A DNA stretch of 64,000 nt from Chrysoperla carnea (Eukaryota > Arthropoda > Insecta > Neuroptera > Chrysopidae), in the NCBI RefSeq assembly GCF_905475395.1, contig NC_058339.1, positions 48,245,172 to 48,309,171 of the forward strand, read 5' to 3'. The stretch's first letter is position 1, and each line of letters opens with the position of its first letter. This document shows, piece by piece, positions 49,661-61,651 of this stretch. The translations under genes were made by a program, and so were the position numbers. Under the pieces are notes generated by a model. The model was given only the letters and a program-made list of their open reading frames with translations, had not been told where the DNA came from and did not search any database.

Positions 49661-52600
49661 CATACTTATCATATATGTCTGATTATCACAAATAATCATT
49701 TTGTTTTCAATCTCACTAATTTTGCTATTAAAATATTTTCATTGAACTTTAATCATTGAAAAAGGGGGAAAGACTTGTTATATCAACTATCAAAGCTTAG
49801 AAATATACCGGGTGAAAATTTTAAGTTTTAAGTTAATTTGTTTAACTGTTGGTGGTCGGTTTCCCTATTACAGTTTCTTTCCCTATTGATACTCGTTTTT
49901 TCAGGTAAACTCACAAATACTTGTTTGTACTTATGTATTTTAAGAGGATAAAATTTTGCTTTATAAAAATTGGCGGGTTTTTGTTTTACGGCGTTTTCAA
50001 AAACACACACTACTCCGCCACACACCATATTCACAAACTATCAACAATAGATTGGAAAAATCACTGAATAAGCAGATTTATCATGATAAATTAGGTATAT
50101 TTACCGCACAAGATCATGTGTATCTATCTATTCACTTCCTATTATTCGTGATTAATATCACACAATTTGATCTGATATAACATTAGATTACATGCACTCT
50201 TATTTCACATATAGATCAACTGAGACAATAAAATGAATATATCAATTTGTATGTATTTATCTTGCTTGTTTCATTATTTTTTGGTTCAAATAACTGTGAT
50301 TTTTATTAAATTTTTCATAGAAAGATATTGTTTTCACCCCGAAATTTAAATGTCTCTCCAAATCAAATTGTCAAATTTCTGTCTATATTAAATTTCTCGA
50401 GGAAATCTTACGAACAAATAAATGATGGCTCAAATGAAGTGCGAGTGTGCATGGTGCAAAAACCACAAATGACTTTACCGTTTATAGGGGGGAAAGGGGG
50501 AATTTCACACTTGACAGATGATTTCTGGACAATATTTTCTGTGGTAATTTCTAGAGTTTCTAGATTACGCCGATAAAGCGCACATGTAAAACTCATTGGA
50601 ATCAAGCATTTGTTGTCTGTACATTGTCAGGAATATAGCCGGTCGGTATACATCCTTTGTTCATAGACAAAATGGTTGAAAATAGGACTCCCAAATAATG
50701 CTTAATTTGAGTTACCTATACGGTGTCTTCAAGACCAGAGTCATATTTAAACACAAATGGTATAAAGTTAGCTTTCTTATAAACTCAATATCGTGGTGTT
50801 TGATGGTTTTTTATGGGTATAGTTTCTATTTATAGTTTATACCTTTAAGAAATACCCGTTTCGTATAATTCTGACAGTGATAGGTAGATGTACACTATAC
50901 TGATTCGAAACACAAAGTTTATAATGATAGAATACGCTGAGCGTCACAATCACCACTTCTCGTTACTTATATGTATTTCTTTTTATTTCAAATAAGAATT
51001 TCTAAGTTATACTTGAATTCACTCATAAATTTTAATTCGTTTCAATTATCGACATTGATCTATTTATTTTGTATGTAATTTTCTTCATTGATATAAATAT
51101 TTACCATTCGCAATAAAACATTGCTCATTAACTAAATTGAAAATTTTAACAAAGAGTTGTCACGATGGTGACATTAGTCGTCCGGATACAAAAACTTTTT
51201 CATTCATGTTTCATTCTGGATTTTAAATAATAAATTCTTTCAATAGTACCTGCTAGTTTGAGAAGTAAAACCAACCGTTGTAAAAAAAAAAAAAAAAACG
51301 TGCTTTATATGTAAACGATTGAGGGACTCAAATGGAAATTTATTATATTTAATTTGGGTCGTATAGCTCGGGGCCTCAAACTTTTATATATGATTATGTA
51401 TAGATAGCTCAAGGAGAAATTTCCTTGTAGTACAATGGTACAATAGAATTTTAGAAAGTATGTTGGATTATAGAGCTTTCAAGAATATACCAAGAAATAT
51501 TTAAAATTATTGAATTTTCATGGGAAACAAAAATTTTGCGAACGAAACCCGGAATTATAATTCAAATTCCAAGCTGGTGACGAGGAATTCGAGACAGACT
51601 AGTACTAGCTCGATTTTATTAAATTTGTCATTACGCCCATAAAAAATATCTTTCTTTTTTTTTAGTAAGAAGGATAAAATTTTTATCCTACAAATCGACT
51701 CCTTGCTAACATTGCAAATGATGCTTTATTCTGTTTAATATCGCGTTTTGGCATGTGAAATAAGGTGAAGGAAGTAAGACTGCTATATTTTTTATGACTA
51801 ATTAAGTTTCGTTTCCATTCAACGTTTCGGTGGTATTTCGTGGGTAAAGTCAAAATGCAAACAGCAAAAATGATCAAATAAATCAAATAGTATTTTTCAT
51901 CCACAAAATCGTGTTCTTTTTCTTTAGTTACCTTCCTTATTACATTTCATGGAGCTTTTCCCTCAAATTTCATACAAAATTATACTGATCATTATATCAG
52001 ATAAATTCCGATTTATGGCCCAATTTCCTAGATCAATTTTTGTATTATATTAATATGTATTTCTCTCCTTTCAACGTGTAAAATCTTTCCTAATTTTATC
52101 CAATTTGAAACATACAAAGCAGATAAGTTAGTAAATCATTATTAGCTGTGAAACAAAAGTGGCTTAATTTAGTAATCAAGTGACTTTGTTTTTATGCGAA
52201 AGGCTGGCTCAAAAAGTGGGTATTTAAATAATTTTTTAATTCTTTAAAGTGGGCTTTGGAAAAATAATTTCAATAAAAAATACTGAAATCAAACACTCTT
52301 GCACAGGTTTATTTTACACGCGTTGTATATTTTGTAAATACAGAATATACGCGGTGGGGCAGAGAATTATGCGACTTTGAAAACCAAGTAAAACTAAAAC
52401 CGACCAATTTTTCCAAATGATTTTTCCTTAAAATATACAAAAAATCATTTAAGAAAGCTATACAAAAATGTTTTTTCAAATGAATTATAAATTGTATTTT
52501 GAACTGGATTAAGTAAATTGTATTTTTAATAATTTACATTGTAAATTTACATCAAGAAGTATTCATGAAAATTAACTAAATGTAACTGAGCTCAATAAAT

Positions 52601-53373
52601 AACTCAAGTAAGATGACACCCATTCAGTCGGACATGCCTCCAGGCGACAAAATTATTCATCATATTCCGCAGGATTTGAATCAACTATACAGTTCCGTTC
52701 TTTCGTAATTATTCAACCCTTGGTGATCAGTTATTCTAAAACAGTCTTTATAGTGTCAGATTTTAGATTAGACCATTTACGGCTGATTTAATTTACTTTA
52801 TTTAGTTAAAAGTACAATTTATTTAATTTATGTCTTTTAGTATTGTAAAAACTAATTTAGACAAATTGACGGTTTTTATTTTTACAGAATTTTCAAAATC
52901 GCACACTTCTCTGCTCCACCTTGTACACACATACAAAACTCTGTATATGGAATGATATAAATTAATAGAAAATTAATTTAGTTTAGTTACATATGTTTAA
53001 CTTCTATCTATGTATCTAGTACTTATTACATTTTATAACAATAACAGTTATTCAAAAGTTTAATTCACATGATCAATTTTTATTTAAACATAACAAAAAC
53101 AGAATATTTACTCATATTTTATTAAATTAAATAAATTTTAACGGTTGGAATCCACACCATGATCACAGGATGATTAAGCCCTGGAAGTTAAACTCCCTCA
53201 GAAGCCCTGAAGGTAATGCTGCACCCTTTGCCAAATTACCTGTATAAAGAGAAATGTGCTACTATAGATGAAGGCCGTAGTATTTTAAAATGACGAATCT
53301 TAACTTAAAAAGAAGACTGTGGAATCTACTCTGAGAACCCAGACGTAATGTTTCTTTGTAACTCCTAGACTGA
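49661..53373. other. Gene-free AT-rich DNA
   Basis: A few less AT-rich patches (50400-50660, 52600-52720) hold no recognisable protein or RNA. ORFs at 49828-50605 overlap one another on both strands, which argues against coding. Confidence 0.5.
51282..51298 (+). repeat. Poly-A run (17 nt)
   Basis: Unbroken A run, possibly the tail of an old plus-strand retroposon. The sequence before it is not recognisable. Confidence 0.8.
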
Positions 53374-53645
53374 AAGGTATATCACGCGGAAAAGATATAT
53401 GTATGGATAAGTACGAACACTATCTTCTCTGACAGCCAAGCGGCGATAAAACTTCTATACTCGATTTATCTTCTAAAGTGGAACAGAGCTACCGATACTC
53501 TCTCAAACATCTGTCGGGATGATACTCTGAACAATCTAGTAGGGACATCACCAGGTATTTCGAGACTAAAGCCATTGCTAGAAATGACACAAAACTTTCG
53601 GATGCTCTAGCATCACTAAACCTTCAGATGCGCCAGTTATAATTA
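53374..53645 (+). pseudogene. Decayed RNase H domain of a non-LTR retrotransposon
   Basis: An open stretch from 53374 to 53610 encodes VYHAEKIYVW and then IFSDSQAAIKLL. These match the usual order in retrotransposon RNase H domains: a V-F-Q-A-E-type motif carrying the catalytic Glu, then F-S-D-S-Q-A-A carrying an Asp. After a frame change, ETKAIARN (near 53560) fits the N-E-K-A-D-x-L-A-R region. The Asp normally found there is lost, and stops close both frames (53608 and about 53640). The surrounding 53160-53650 is visibly less AT-rich. I cannot identify the clade or find the reverse transcriptase. Confidence 0.65.
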
Positions 53646-54158
53646 AAAACTATATTTAGTACTTATTATTTAGGGGATAAAAAAAGGACATCGCCATTAA
53701 AACATTATCATATTCCAGCGATTCTTTAACAATCTTTCGTTAAAATGGGTTTAACTTATATTTCTTCTGCTGTTTTTCTTCTGGAAAATACAAACTTAAA
53801 TATAATTTACTACCAATATAAATGGCTTCTCATCACTTCCATCAAAGTTCGAATTTCTAATGTGATATTATGAGAATTTTCTCTGGATAGTATGTATAAT
53901 ATTTGTCCTTGAAGGTTAATAGTTCAACATAAATAATAGTCCAACGGATGATAAATTTTCAGTCAATTTTACGTTTGCCATATTTTGAACGATTCAGTAA
54001 CCAGTTTTCAAAATTTCATATTCTTAATCGAATATAGACTTATTTTATATACTGAATATAGATTGCTGTATTTCTGTAAATTGAAAGACGATCGAAGAGT
54101 TCCGATGAATGATGAATTGACCTCTACATCAAAAACGAATCAAAGGGTGGATCGATCA

Positions 54159-54647
54159 TCTATATATATATATAGGAGACTTTCTATAGATCTATATAGA
54201 TAGTCACTCATCACGATATCTCTGGAACTATAAGACCTAGAGACTTGAAATTTGGCGGGAATATTCCTTTTGCCAAGTAGAGGTCAGCTAAGAACGGATT
54301 TTACGAAATTCCACCCACAAGGGGGGTTGCGGGGGTGTTCATGAATAAAAAATTCATATTTTTAAATTATGGCTTTTAATAGTTCAAAACTTGGTCAGAA
54401 TGTTTTAAATTACATTTAGAAATTTTTTTAACCTTCGGAGGGTAGAAAGGTGTAGCGAGAAAGTGGGAAGGAAATATCGAATATTTACAAATATACCTAA
54501 GTGGGGTATCAAATAAAAGAGCATGACGTGTACATTACAAAAATGTTATCCAATGCGAGGAAATGTGGAGGGAGGGGTGCAAGTGGGGATGTTGCCCAGC
54601 AAAGCGGGTATATTTTACGCCACGCAAAGCGGGCGGGTAACAGCTAG
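54159..54647 (+). mobile_element. Non-autonomous Helitron, copy 2
   Basis: It has the same TC start after A, the same CTAG end before T, and the same 3' hairpin (54618-54635) as the copy at 16823. I find three substitutions and two short indels in the AT-repeat and GATA-repeat part of the 5' end, over about 490 bp. Such similarity implies recent copying. It has no coding capacity of its own. Confidence 0.82.
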
Positions 54648-57084
54648 TCCTTTATAAAGCCACAAAATTTGTGTAAAATAAAAACAAATAATAAAAATTA
54701 ATTTATTTTAATTCAAATTTATTGGTATTTTTAATCCAAATACGTATTTATCAAGAATTATTTGTTATTTAAATTAAAATACAAAGCTATCAAATATAAA
54801 AATAAAATTTTACTGCCATCAAAAAAATAACAAAAATAAATGCACGTTGATTTTAAAATAGCTTTTAGCTCGTTTTGCTAAAAATGCAAAATTATTGGAC
54901 ATAGTCGAAACATTTTGATTTGCTTATTAACGATTTTATAAGCAATTTATCACCTATTTTAGAAACCAACAAACATTAGATTCAATATATAAATTTTGTA
55001 TTATTAAATGGGTATTATACTATTAAATAGGTATTTTATAGGTTCTAGCTTGAATCAGAAATGTACTTTCAATTTGCATGAAAGAAATAGTGTTCGTATA
55101 CCTTATATGTCAGTTCCTTATCTTTAGCAAAACCATTTTATTTATACGTTTATGTAAGAAATTTTGATATGTTTTGATTGTAATGCTATAAGCTCGTGAG
55201 AAAAATTTTTTGGCCATTTTATATCTCGTAAACTAAACGGGGAATATCTCTTCATTTGATTTTTTTGATAAAACAGAAATAAAAACTCATTTAAAAAAAT
55301 GAGTTTATGTTTAAGTTCGCCTACTAGGTCAGCCATCAAAAGTTGGTTAACTAATTTATTTTTATTAAAATTCCTTTTGTGAACAATCTAATTTTTTTTA
55401 AACATAAAAAAACATTGCAAAAATACATCTGCAGTCAATGAAAGTGCCTACCTAGTTGTTTGAAATAAATTTCCTTTTACCATATATACTCGAATAAAAT
55501 GTTCTGAATGTCGAATGTTAACTTCAAAAACATTTCATTTTACTTGTTTAAATATCAAAAATTATATAACACACAAATTTGTAATTACTTGAACATATTC
55601 AACTGAAATGAGATGTAGCTGACATTTTAAAACGTGAAATAACATAAATTATTAATTGTACACATATTAATTATTAATTTTTATTTTACCTAGTCAGTGG
55701 ATGTTTTTAAACCTTGTAAATTACACAAGGAAAATTTTTACTCTAACGAATGAAAAAGAAATAAAAATTAAAAGTTACTAAAAATATACCTACTTGCAAT
55801 ATTGTATTCGCACCGTGCGTAAGTTTTATTTGAGGCGTTTCCATGATAACGATACACTACTTTAATTATGGAATTGTATGGATGCATATATAATTGTATG
55901 GATTATATTGAAAATTTAATATTATTGTCTCACAAATTGTCTCACAAATATTTGAAAAGTAATATTTGTGCAATTTGATTTTTTATTTTCAACAGCCTCC
56001 TTCATCGCCAAAATTTTTCACTGGAAGCGCTGGCATCGATTTTATTGTCCCTAGCATGACTACGCACACAACGAATAAGTGTTGAGTGCGGAATAAAAAC
56101 CTAAACGAATGTCTCGCCAATACTGTAGAAATGCTGAGCGGGAATGGGAACCCAAACGATTGTCCTTACAATTCTGTAAAAGTTTTGAGTTGGATATAAG
56201 AATCTGGAGAATGCTGCCTTTTCCTTAAGTTCCTGAAATTCTGAATGTGGAATAGTATATCTGCCAAAACAACAGATGAAACATTCTGAAGATTTATCAA
56301 AGTCACTTTTTTTCATAGAGCTACCACTTTACAGATTCTGTTTGACAACTATTTAATGCTGAGTCTCTGTTAAAAACTGTTGTTACTTCAACTTTATTTT
56401 TTCATGAGCTTCGATAAAATTTCGTAAAAGTTTAAGCTTACACTTTCTTGGTTTATTTTGGAACATTGATAAAACATTGTGTTACATCCTGAAAACGGAA
56501 ATTTTTTACAATTTCAGACATTCAGTCAGACATTCTCTGTCCATTTTAAAATTAGTAGGATTACTCCTGTCAACAAATAAATAAAAACATATTTCGTGCT
56601 TTTTCAAAACAATCCTTTCAGGGATGTCATTCCCGAGATAAACACGGTGATCAACACATATGACACAACAATACATATTAATTAATTATACCGTTAAAAT
56701 TCTAAATTCGTTGAAATCAACGAATCATTCATATTTTAAGCTTATTCGGCGCATGGACACTTCTTTTATATTGTTACAAAATTTGAAACATTCCTAAACT
56801 ATGCCACGGAACCAGATTGAAAGTCTAGGCGTTACATTGTAATAGAGGGGAAACTGTAATTGTATTTCAAATGCTTTCATCCCGAATTATCTGTTCGAAT
56901 TCAAGCCATTTCATTTTTCCTCCAAAGGATTCAAGTCTGAAGGACAGGCACCAACCAATAAATTACTGGAGAATATCGTCTATAAAGAAGTTTTGTAATA
57001 TTTTTTATATCATTATGACTATATTGTTAAATTAAAACACTAAAACTAAATGGTTAAATCTAAAAGTTGTTACTCAAAATCAAA
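54648..57084. other. Gene-free apart from the minisatellite
   Basis: Nothing is supported outside 56084-56287. The minus-strand ORF at 55142-55339 is unremarkable. Confidence 0.5.
56084..56287. repeat. Degenerate minisatellite, about 51-bp unit, four units
   Basis: Units start GAGTGCGGAAT (56084), GAGCGGGAATG (56136), GAGTTGGATAT (56187) and GAATGTGGAAT (56243), with lengths 52, 51, 56 and 45. The first three share AAACGA-TGTC or the equivalent and end in CTGTAGAAATGCT-like text. The 71-residue minus-strand ORF at 56101-56316 simply reads through these units. Confidence 0.65.
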
Positions 57085-57117
57085 CTTGGCGCGAGCGAAG
57101 CCGTGGGAAAAAGCCAG
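57085..57117 (+). mobile_element. Helitron 3'-end remnant
   Basis: GGCGCGAGCGAAGCCGTGGG followed by AAAAAGCCAG, then T, resembles a Helitron terminus, with GGC...GCC forming the hairpin and CCAG standing for CTAG. No matching 5' end was found nearby, so this is a solo, mutated end or a truncated copy. Confidence 0.4.
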
Positions 57118-57591
57118 TTAAAAATAAGACGTGTATCTACCTTCAGCATTGAAGTCCTGATACAAATACACATTGAATCGACTAAATGGATTTATATGAA
57201 TGGGATAAATAGTGTAATATTATTTATTTTTTATAATAATGTAACATAAGCTTTACTACTAAGCAATAATGATCATTCTAGCAGCTACTAACTACACTAT
57301 GTACAGTACTTGTTTGTTTGTTTATATGGAAATAAATAATGAGTTATTTATGTGTGTGCGATAATAACGTATATAATGCCACTATTACCTACTCCATTAT
57401 ATGTATACTAAATATGGAGTTTAAGTTCATACAGAAATGATACAGAGTCATTCATATAATTAATTATTTTAAATTACCTATATATTTATTTATATTATTG
57501 TTGTGCATAAAAATATGATGAATAAATATTATACATAATAAACAATGAGAAACAAAAAAAGTCCATTTTATCTTTTTTTTTTTATTCTTAC

Positions 57592-58102
57592 ATAAGGTGT
57601 ATCCAATTAAGTAGGCACCATTTGAAAAGTTTTTTATTATTTGTCTGATGTAAAATAATCAGTTATCATTTTTTGCACCAGTTTACAAAAAGAGTTGTCG
57701 AAAAATTTTGCTCAGGATTAAAGTACTTTTGTTTTTTTACAATATCGGCATTCTTTGTTAAGAAAAGTTTATTTTAATTGAAAATTGCGGTCACATATCC
57801 AATATTACCTATCTGACAAAACAGATTTTGTTATTATTTTTACTAACTTTTTTCTGTATTAGCATATATATAACTTGTCTACAATTCGACGTGTAGACAA
57901 ATTAATATTACACTGGATTTGTCCGTGCATCCTTGATTAAATGAAGATAAAAATTATCAATTACAGAGAAGAGTTAGTAAAAATTATTATTTCATATTGC
58001 TTTCTAAGCCATGCAGGACTATATCAAAAGTAATGTTTTTTCATAAAACTAATAATAATCACTATTTTATATGTTGTCGAACTTATTGGACACACTGTAT
58101 AA
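57592..58102. mobile_element. Possible mariner-like remnant with diverged terminal repeats
   Basis: AAGGTGTATCCAATTAAGT at the left and, on the opposite strand at the right, ACAGTGTGTCCAATAAGT, both next to TA. They are about 510 bp apart. The TA flanks and the GTGT-TCCAAT-AAGT ends recall Tc1/mariner termini. No transposase reading frame is visible between them. Confidence 0.35.
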
Positions 58103-58229
58103 GGTGTTACAAAATTGCACGGCACTTACTTATTTTGTACTCCAGCTTAATTAAGCAAAAAAGACTTATTATCTACTGAGATATTTCAGTTGAATTGGTT
58201 ATCCATCCTTCTTTTGGTACTTATACCCA

Positions 58230-58685
58230 GGTTATTTTAGATAAGCCAACCGTGTAAAAGGCGTCGGGCTAAGTAATTTCCCAGCATAATAAATAGTTAT
58301 AAAAATTAAAAATTCAACCGATTCAAAACGGCTCGACCGAATGTTATGAAATTCATTTCGGATCATATTTTCGTCACCTCAACGAGGCGGTATGTTGTCC
58401 ATGCGATATCGACCAGAAGAAAATTAAAAAAAGCTCACTTGACGCGAAACGACTCGATCGAATGTTATGAAATGAGATTATTTTGCCGTGAATACGCTTC
58501 GATCGACGACTTAACGACATCGACATCATTTTTTGTCCGTGCGATATCGATTACGAAAAAAATGATCACGAACGTACGTACACACACACACACATACATA
58601 AATTTTTCAAAGTTGATGTTTAAGCATTGTCCTGATCATAAAACGTAAAGATACGTTGAAATTTCGATTTCGAAAATTGGACCGC
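58230..58685 (+). mobile_element. Dispersed repeat family R2, copy with internal duplication
   Basis: It has TTTCCCAGCATAATAAATAG, CTCGACCGAATGTTATGAAA, ACGAACGTACGTACACACAC, then GTCCTGATCATAAAACGTAA and GATTTCGAAAATTGGACCG. The block around CGAATGTTATGAAAT occurs twice, at 58332 and 58453, and GCGATATCGA also repeats, so there is an internal tandem duplication of about 120 bp. The 100-residue ORF at 58346-58648 lies wholly inside and I treat it as fortuitous. Confidence 0.7.
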
Positions 58686-60491
58686 TTAATTTAACTGGTT
58701 CTATATTTTTATTCTACTTTAATTTTGTACTACTAAGCACGAAAACACATTTTGAAGTTCTCATGATTGGACTCACTAAAAAAACACGGGTATGGTAATT
58801 ACAAGTTAAAATTTGTTATGGGTTATTGAGGAAACTAGAACATTAAAAAAGTTACTCTAGTAACTGGTTGTTAGTTTATATTTTGATAGTAATTTTGCTA
58901 ATTTTATTCGTTGAAAATGCGTGTGGTCATGAAAATAAGTACGATAATAAACTACTTTTCCCAGAAAAAATTAGTGGCATAAGTAGTTTTTATCTCACGG
59001 ACGTAAATAATAGTTAATAATAGTTATTTTGGTACCTATCAATAATATTACGGTACTGACAAAAGTTAATGATATTTCTGTAATCAATTATATCTACCAC
59101 TCAACGATAATGAATTACACGGTAACTATAATTCATTACCCTGATACATATAGATTTAGCTAATGTTTATTTGGTATATCTATGTGTACTCTATTATTTG
59201 AATGTGTGTATTTTAATGTCTGTTATATGTAGTAGCTACAAGTTTACAACAAATAACTTGTAAAATAATTGTATGTGATATGCTAAAGGTGTTGACCATA
59301 ACTAATTTATCACAACTAATTACTTATAAACTCTTATTTATTTACATATGTTTTACTTTATTTTTATGTATAAAACTTGTATTTTAGTAGGTAATAATTA
59401 CTAAGGGATATATTATTATTGCTTTTTTTTAAACTGTTGTAAATATGTAATATATTGTTATTTAATCCGAAATATGGGTCAAGATTCTGAAGCAAATTAC
59501 GTTAATTATTGGGCATAATAATAAAAAAAAAACATTCCTTGCCTGCGCTAATTCTTTTTCACATTTACTTCCAAAAATAATTATTTGATTATTTCAATAC
59601 ATAAATGAAAGCAGGAGTAATTAAATAAAACAATACGTATTTATTAAAATGTTAAACAAAAGTCGATAGTGTTCAATTTGTTTTGAATTTGTAACTTGGT
59701 CAAAAAATGATAAATTAATTTTTTGTATCCTTCCAATCCTTTGCACAAAGCGGTGAAAAGAGATAATATAAAATCCGTCTTCCCAAGGTAAGACAATTTT
59801 TCTTTGCGATACAATCGTTTCACAAATAATGCAATTTTTAAAAAGAACGATTTTTTGATACCGAGTGTATATCACATTCACAAACTGACCTTGCTCGCTC
59901 CGTGTATGAGTTTTATTTCAGTGAGTTACCATCGTAACGTCGTACTACTTTATTAATATAATTGTATGATGAACAAATAAGTTTATAGATTGTACCTATA
60001 TATGTTTTACTTTCTTTTATTTGAAAATTTAATTATATTTTCTAACAAATTTAAATAAGAAATTATGTTAATTTATATTTATAATTATATAGATTTTTAT
60101 ATCTTATATTTTTCACAATTTCTAATGCAACAAGTTTTATTAATTGTTATTTTTCATGAATTTTAATTTACCATTAATATGTAAACAATTGAAAATTATT
60201 CATATTTAAATTTTACAAGATAACAGCGCTGCGGTCGATTAAGCTATCCTCTCCACCTACTATGCTCCCTGCTAATATCCCTACTGGTAACCTCAACTAT
60301 AAAAGGCTTACAAAATATATACATTACATAATTATAGCAATAAAATAGATATAGTGTAAGCTTGATGTATAGTAAAGAAAGCAGTCTGTCCTTCCTTAGT
60401 GTGAATTTTCATGCTAATTTGCACGAATTTGCCTAGTATCCAAGTGTTTAAAATTCATGAATTATCTATTAAATATGGAAGTTCTTTATCT
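58686..60491. other. Downstream flank of the secreted-protein gene
   Basis: No other gene is visible. TTTATT at 60136-60141 would read AATAAA on the minus strand and might serve as the poly(A) signal. The ORF at 59621-59881 is unrecognised and has no support. Confidence 0.45.
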
Positions 60492-61446
60492 TTAAGCGCT
60501 AATTTGACGCCTGTTCACGTACGTCTGAGGTTTCGAAATCATAAAAGTTGAATTCCCAACTAAATATGCTTTCCATGTGTCTAGGTATTGAATAATATAT
60601 AAAACATATAAATTTCCTGGGTACTTTTCTTTTAAAGCAGCAACAGTTTTGTCTATAGCGTTTATTATTAACTTTTTAATTCCATCAAGCAGTCCAGTAA
60701 ACGTTCTACGAGATTCTATTTCAAAGTCATAAGCAGTTGAATTTCCAACTAAATACGCTTTCCATGCCTCTAGGTATTGAATAATATATGAAGCATATAC
60801 ATTTCCTGGATACTTTTCTTTTAAAGCATTAATAATTTCATCAATAGCGTGTATTAGTCGCTTTTTAATTCCGTCGAGAAGTCCAGTAAACATTCTATGA
60901 GATGCTACTCCAAAATCATAAAAAGATGAACCTGGAACTAGGTTTGCTCTCATTTCTTTTAAGAAATTGATTGCAAATTTGACAAATTCGTTTTCTAATT
61001 GAGGCTTTCTCAAAGCATTAATCGCTTTGTCTATAATAATTACAAGTTGTTCATTATGTTCTGTAATATATTCCAACCACTCAAATGGCTCTATTTTATT
61101 TTGAGATCTAGTATTTGTTGCAACAACATCGTTTTTGGGTTTCAGAATTTCTACTAAAAAAAAAATAAAACAAATCAAAAATTAAATTACTCGTATCACT
61201 GTATTCTAGAATGATTCGAAAAATTTTAAATTTTAACGTAAGTGAGGCTACTATTAGTTCATAGCCATTCAGATGGCATATTATCGAAAGTTTTTTTAAG
61301 TTCCTATTTAAATAAAATAAAAAGTTGTTAAAACTAAAATTTTTCCTAAGACTAATAATATTTTACTCACCCAAAGATTTTGGTTGTTCAGCCGCTTCTA
61401 CGTACCCAAAAGCTAAAAAAGAAACTATGATTATAACGATTTTCAT
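60492..61446 (-). CDS. Two-exon gene for a small secreted repeat protein of unknown family
   Basis: Exon 1 is 61446-61371 (76 nt) and exon 2 is 61153-60492, joined by a 217-nt intron with donor GTGAGT and a T-rich acceptor. The frame runs open through the junction and gives 245 residues. Residues 1-18 (MKIVIIIVSFLAFGYVEA) form a signal peptide with a likely cut after V-E-A, so the product should be secreted. After a short polar linker come helix-prone repeats. A divergent partial one covers residues 62-100. Two full 63-residue units start at the YDF motifs at residues 104 and 167, each carrying FTGLLDGIKK, ALKEKYPGN and YIIQYL. A third unit starts and then loses frame. Two NST sequons (residues 163 and 226) could be glycosylated. 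The start is chosen because it gives the signal peptide and lies about 40 bases below a TATA box. The nearest AATAAA on this strand is about 350 nt after the stop (60141-60136). I do not recognise the family. A salivary, gland or haemolymph role would be guesswork. Confidence 0.82.
60542..60920 (-). repeat. 189-bp in-frame coding repeat, two units plus the start of a third
   Basis: Unit one begins at the YDF codon at 60920, unit two at 60731, and a third would begin at 60542. That is an exact 189-bp (63-codon) spacing. The two full units share long identical peptides such as FTGLLDGIKK and ALKEKYPGN and differ by scattered substitutions, so the repeat arose by duplication and then diverged. 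In the third unit the expected run of five Ts before ATGATTT is four, which breaks the frame at exactly the repeat boundary. Confidence 0.8.
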
Positions 61447-61487
61447 TGTAAAAAAGCTGATTGATGCTTGATTTCGAAAATTCTATC

Positions 61488-61495
61488 TTTTTATA
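61488..61495 (-). promoter_or_regulatory. TATA box of the secreted-protein gene
   Basis: TATAAAAA on the minus strand lies 41 bases upstream of the chosen ATG at 61446. Counting about 30 bases down from it puts the transcription start in a run with ATCAAG and CATCAAT, which resemble arthropod initiators. That leaves a very short 5' leader of about 12-20 nt. A strong TATA promoter with a short leader suits a highly or tissue-specifically expressed secreted protein, but that is inference. Confidence 0.6.
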
Positions 61496-61651
61496 CAAAT
61501 AGCGAAACGTAATTTTTTTTGAAGGCTCTTTTAAAATGTATGTTAAAAATAATAAACACTACTTCCATATCAATTTATGACTGAGGCGTTTTTATGCTGT
61601 TTTAAACATTTTCGAAACAATCAATTTAAAATATTTGTATTATATACAAGG

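Noticed and set aside
49367-49759. 130-residue plus-strand ORF
   Set aside because: Produced by dispersed repeat R4, whose other copy at 33.8 kb is not open in the same way.
58346-58648. 100-residue plus-strand ORF
   Set aside because: Lies entirely inside repeat R2 and reads through its internal duplication. The sister copy at 61.7 kb does not keep it.
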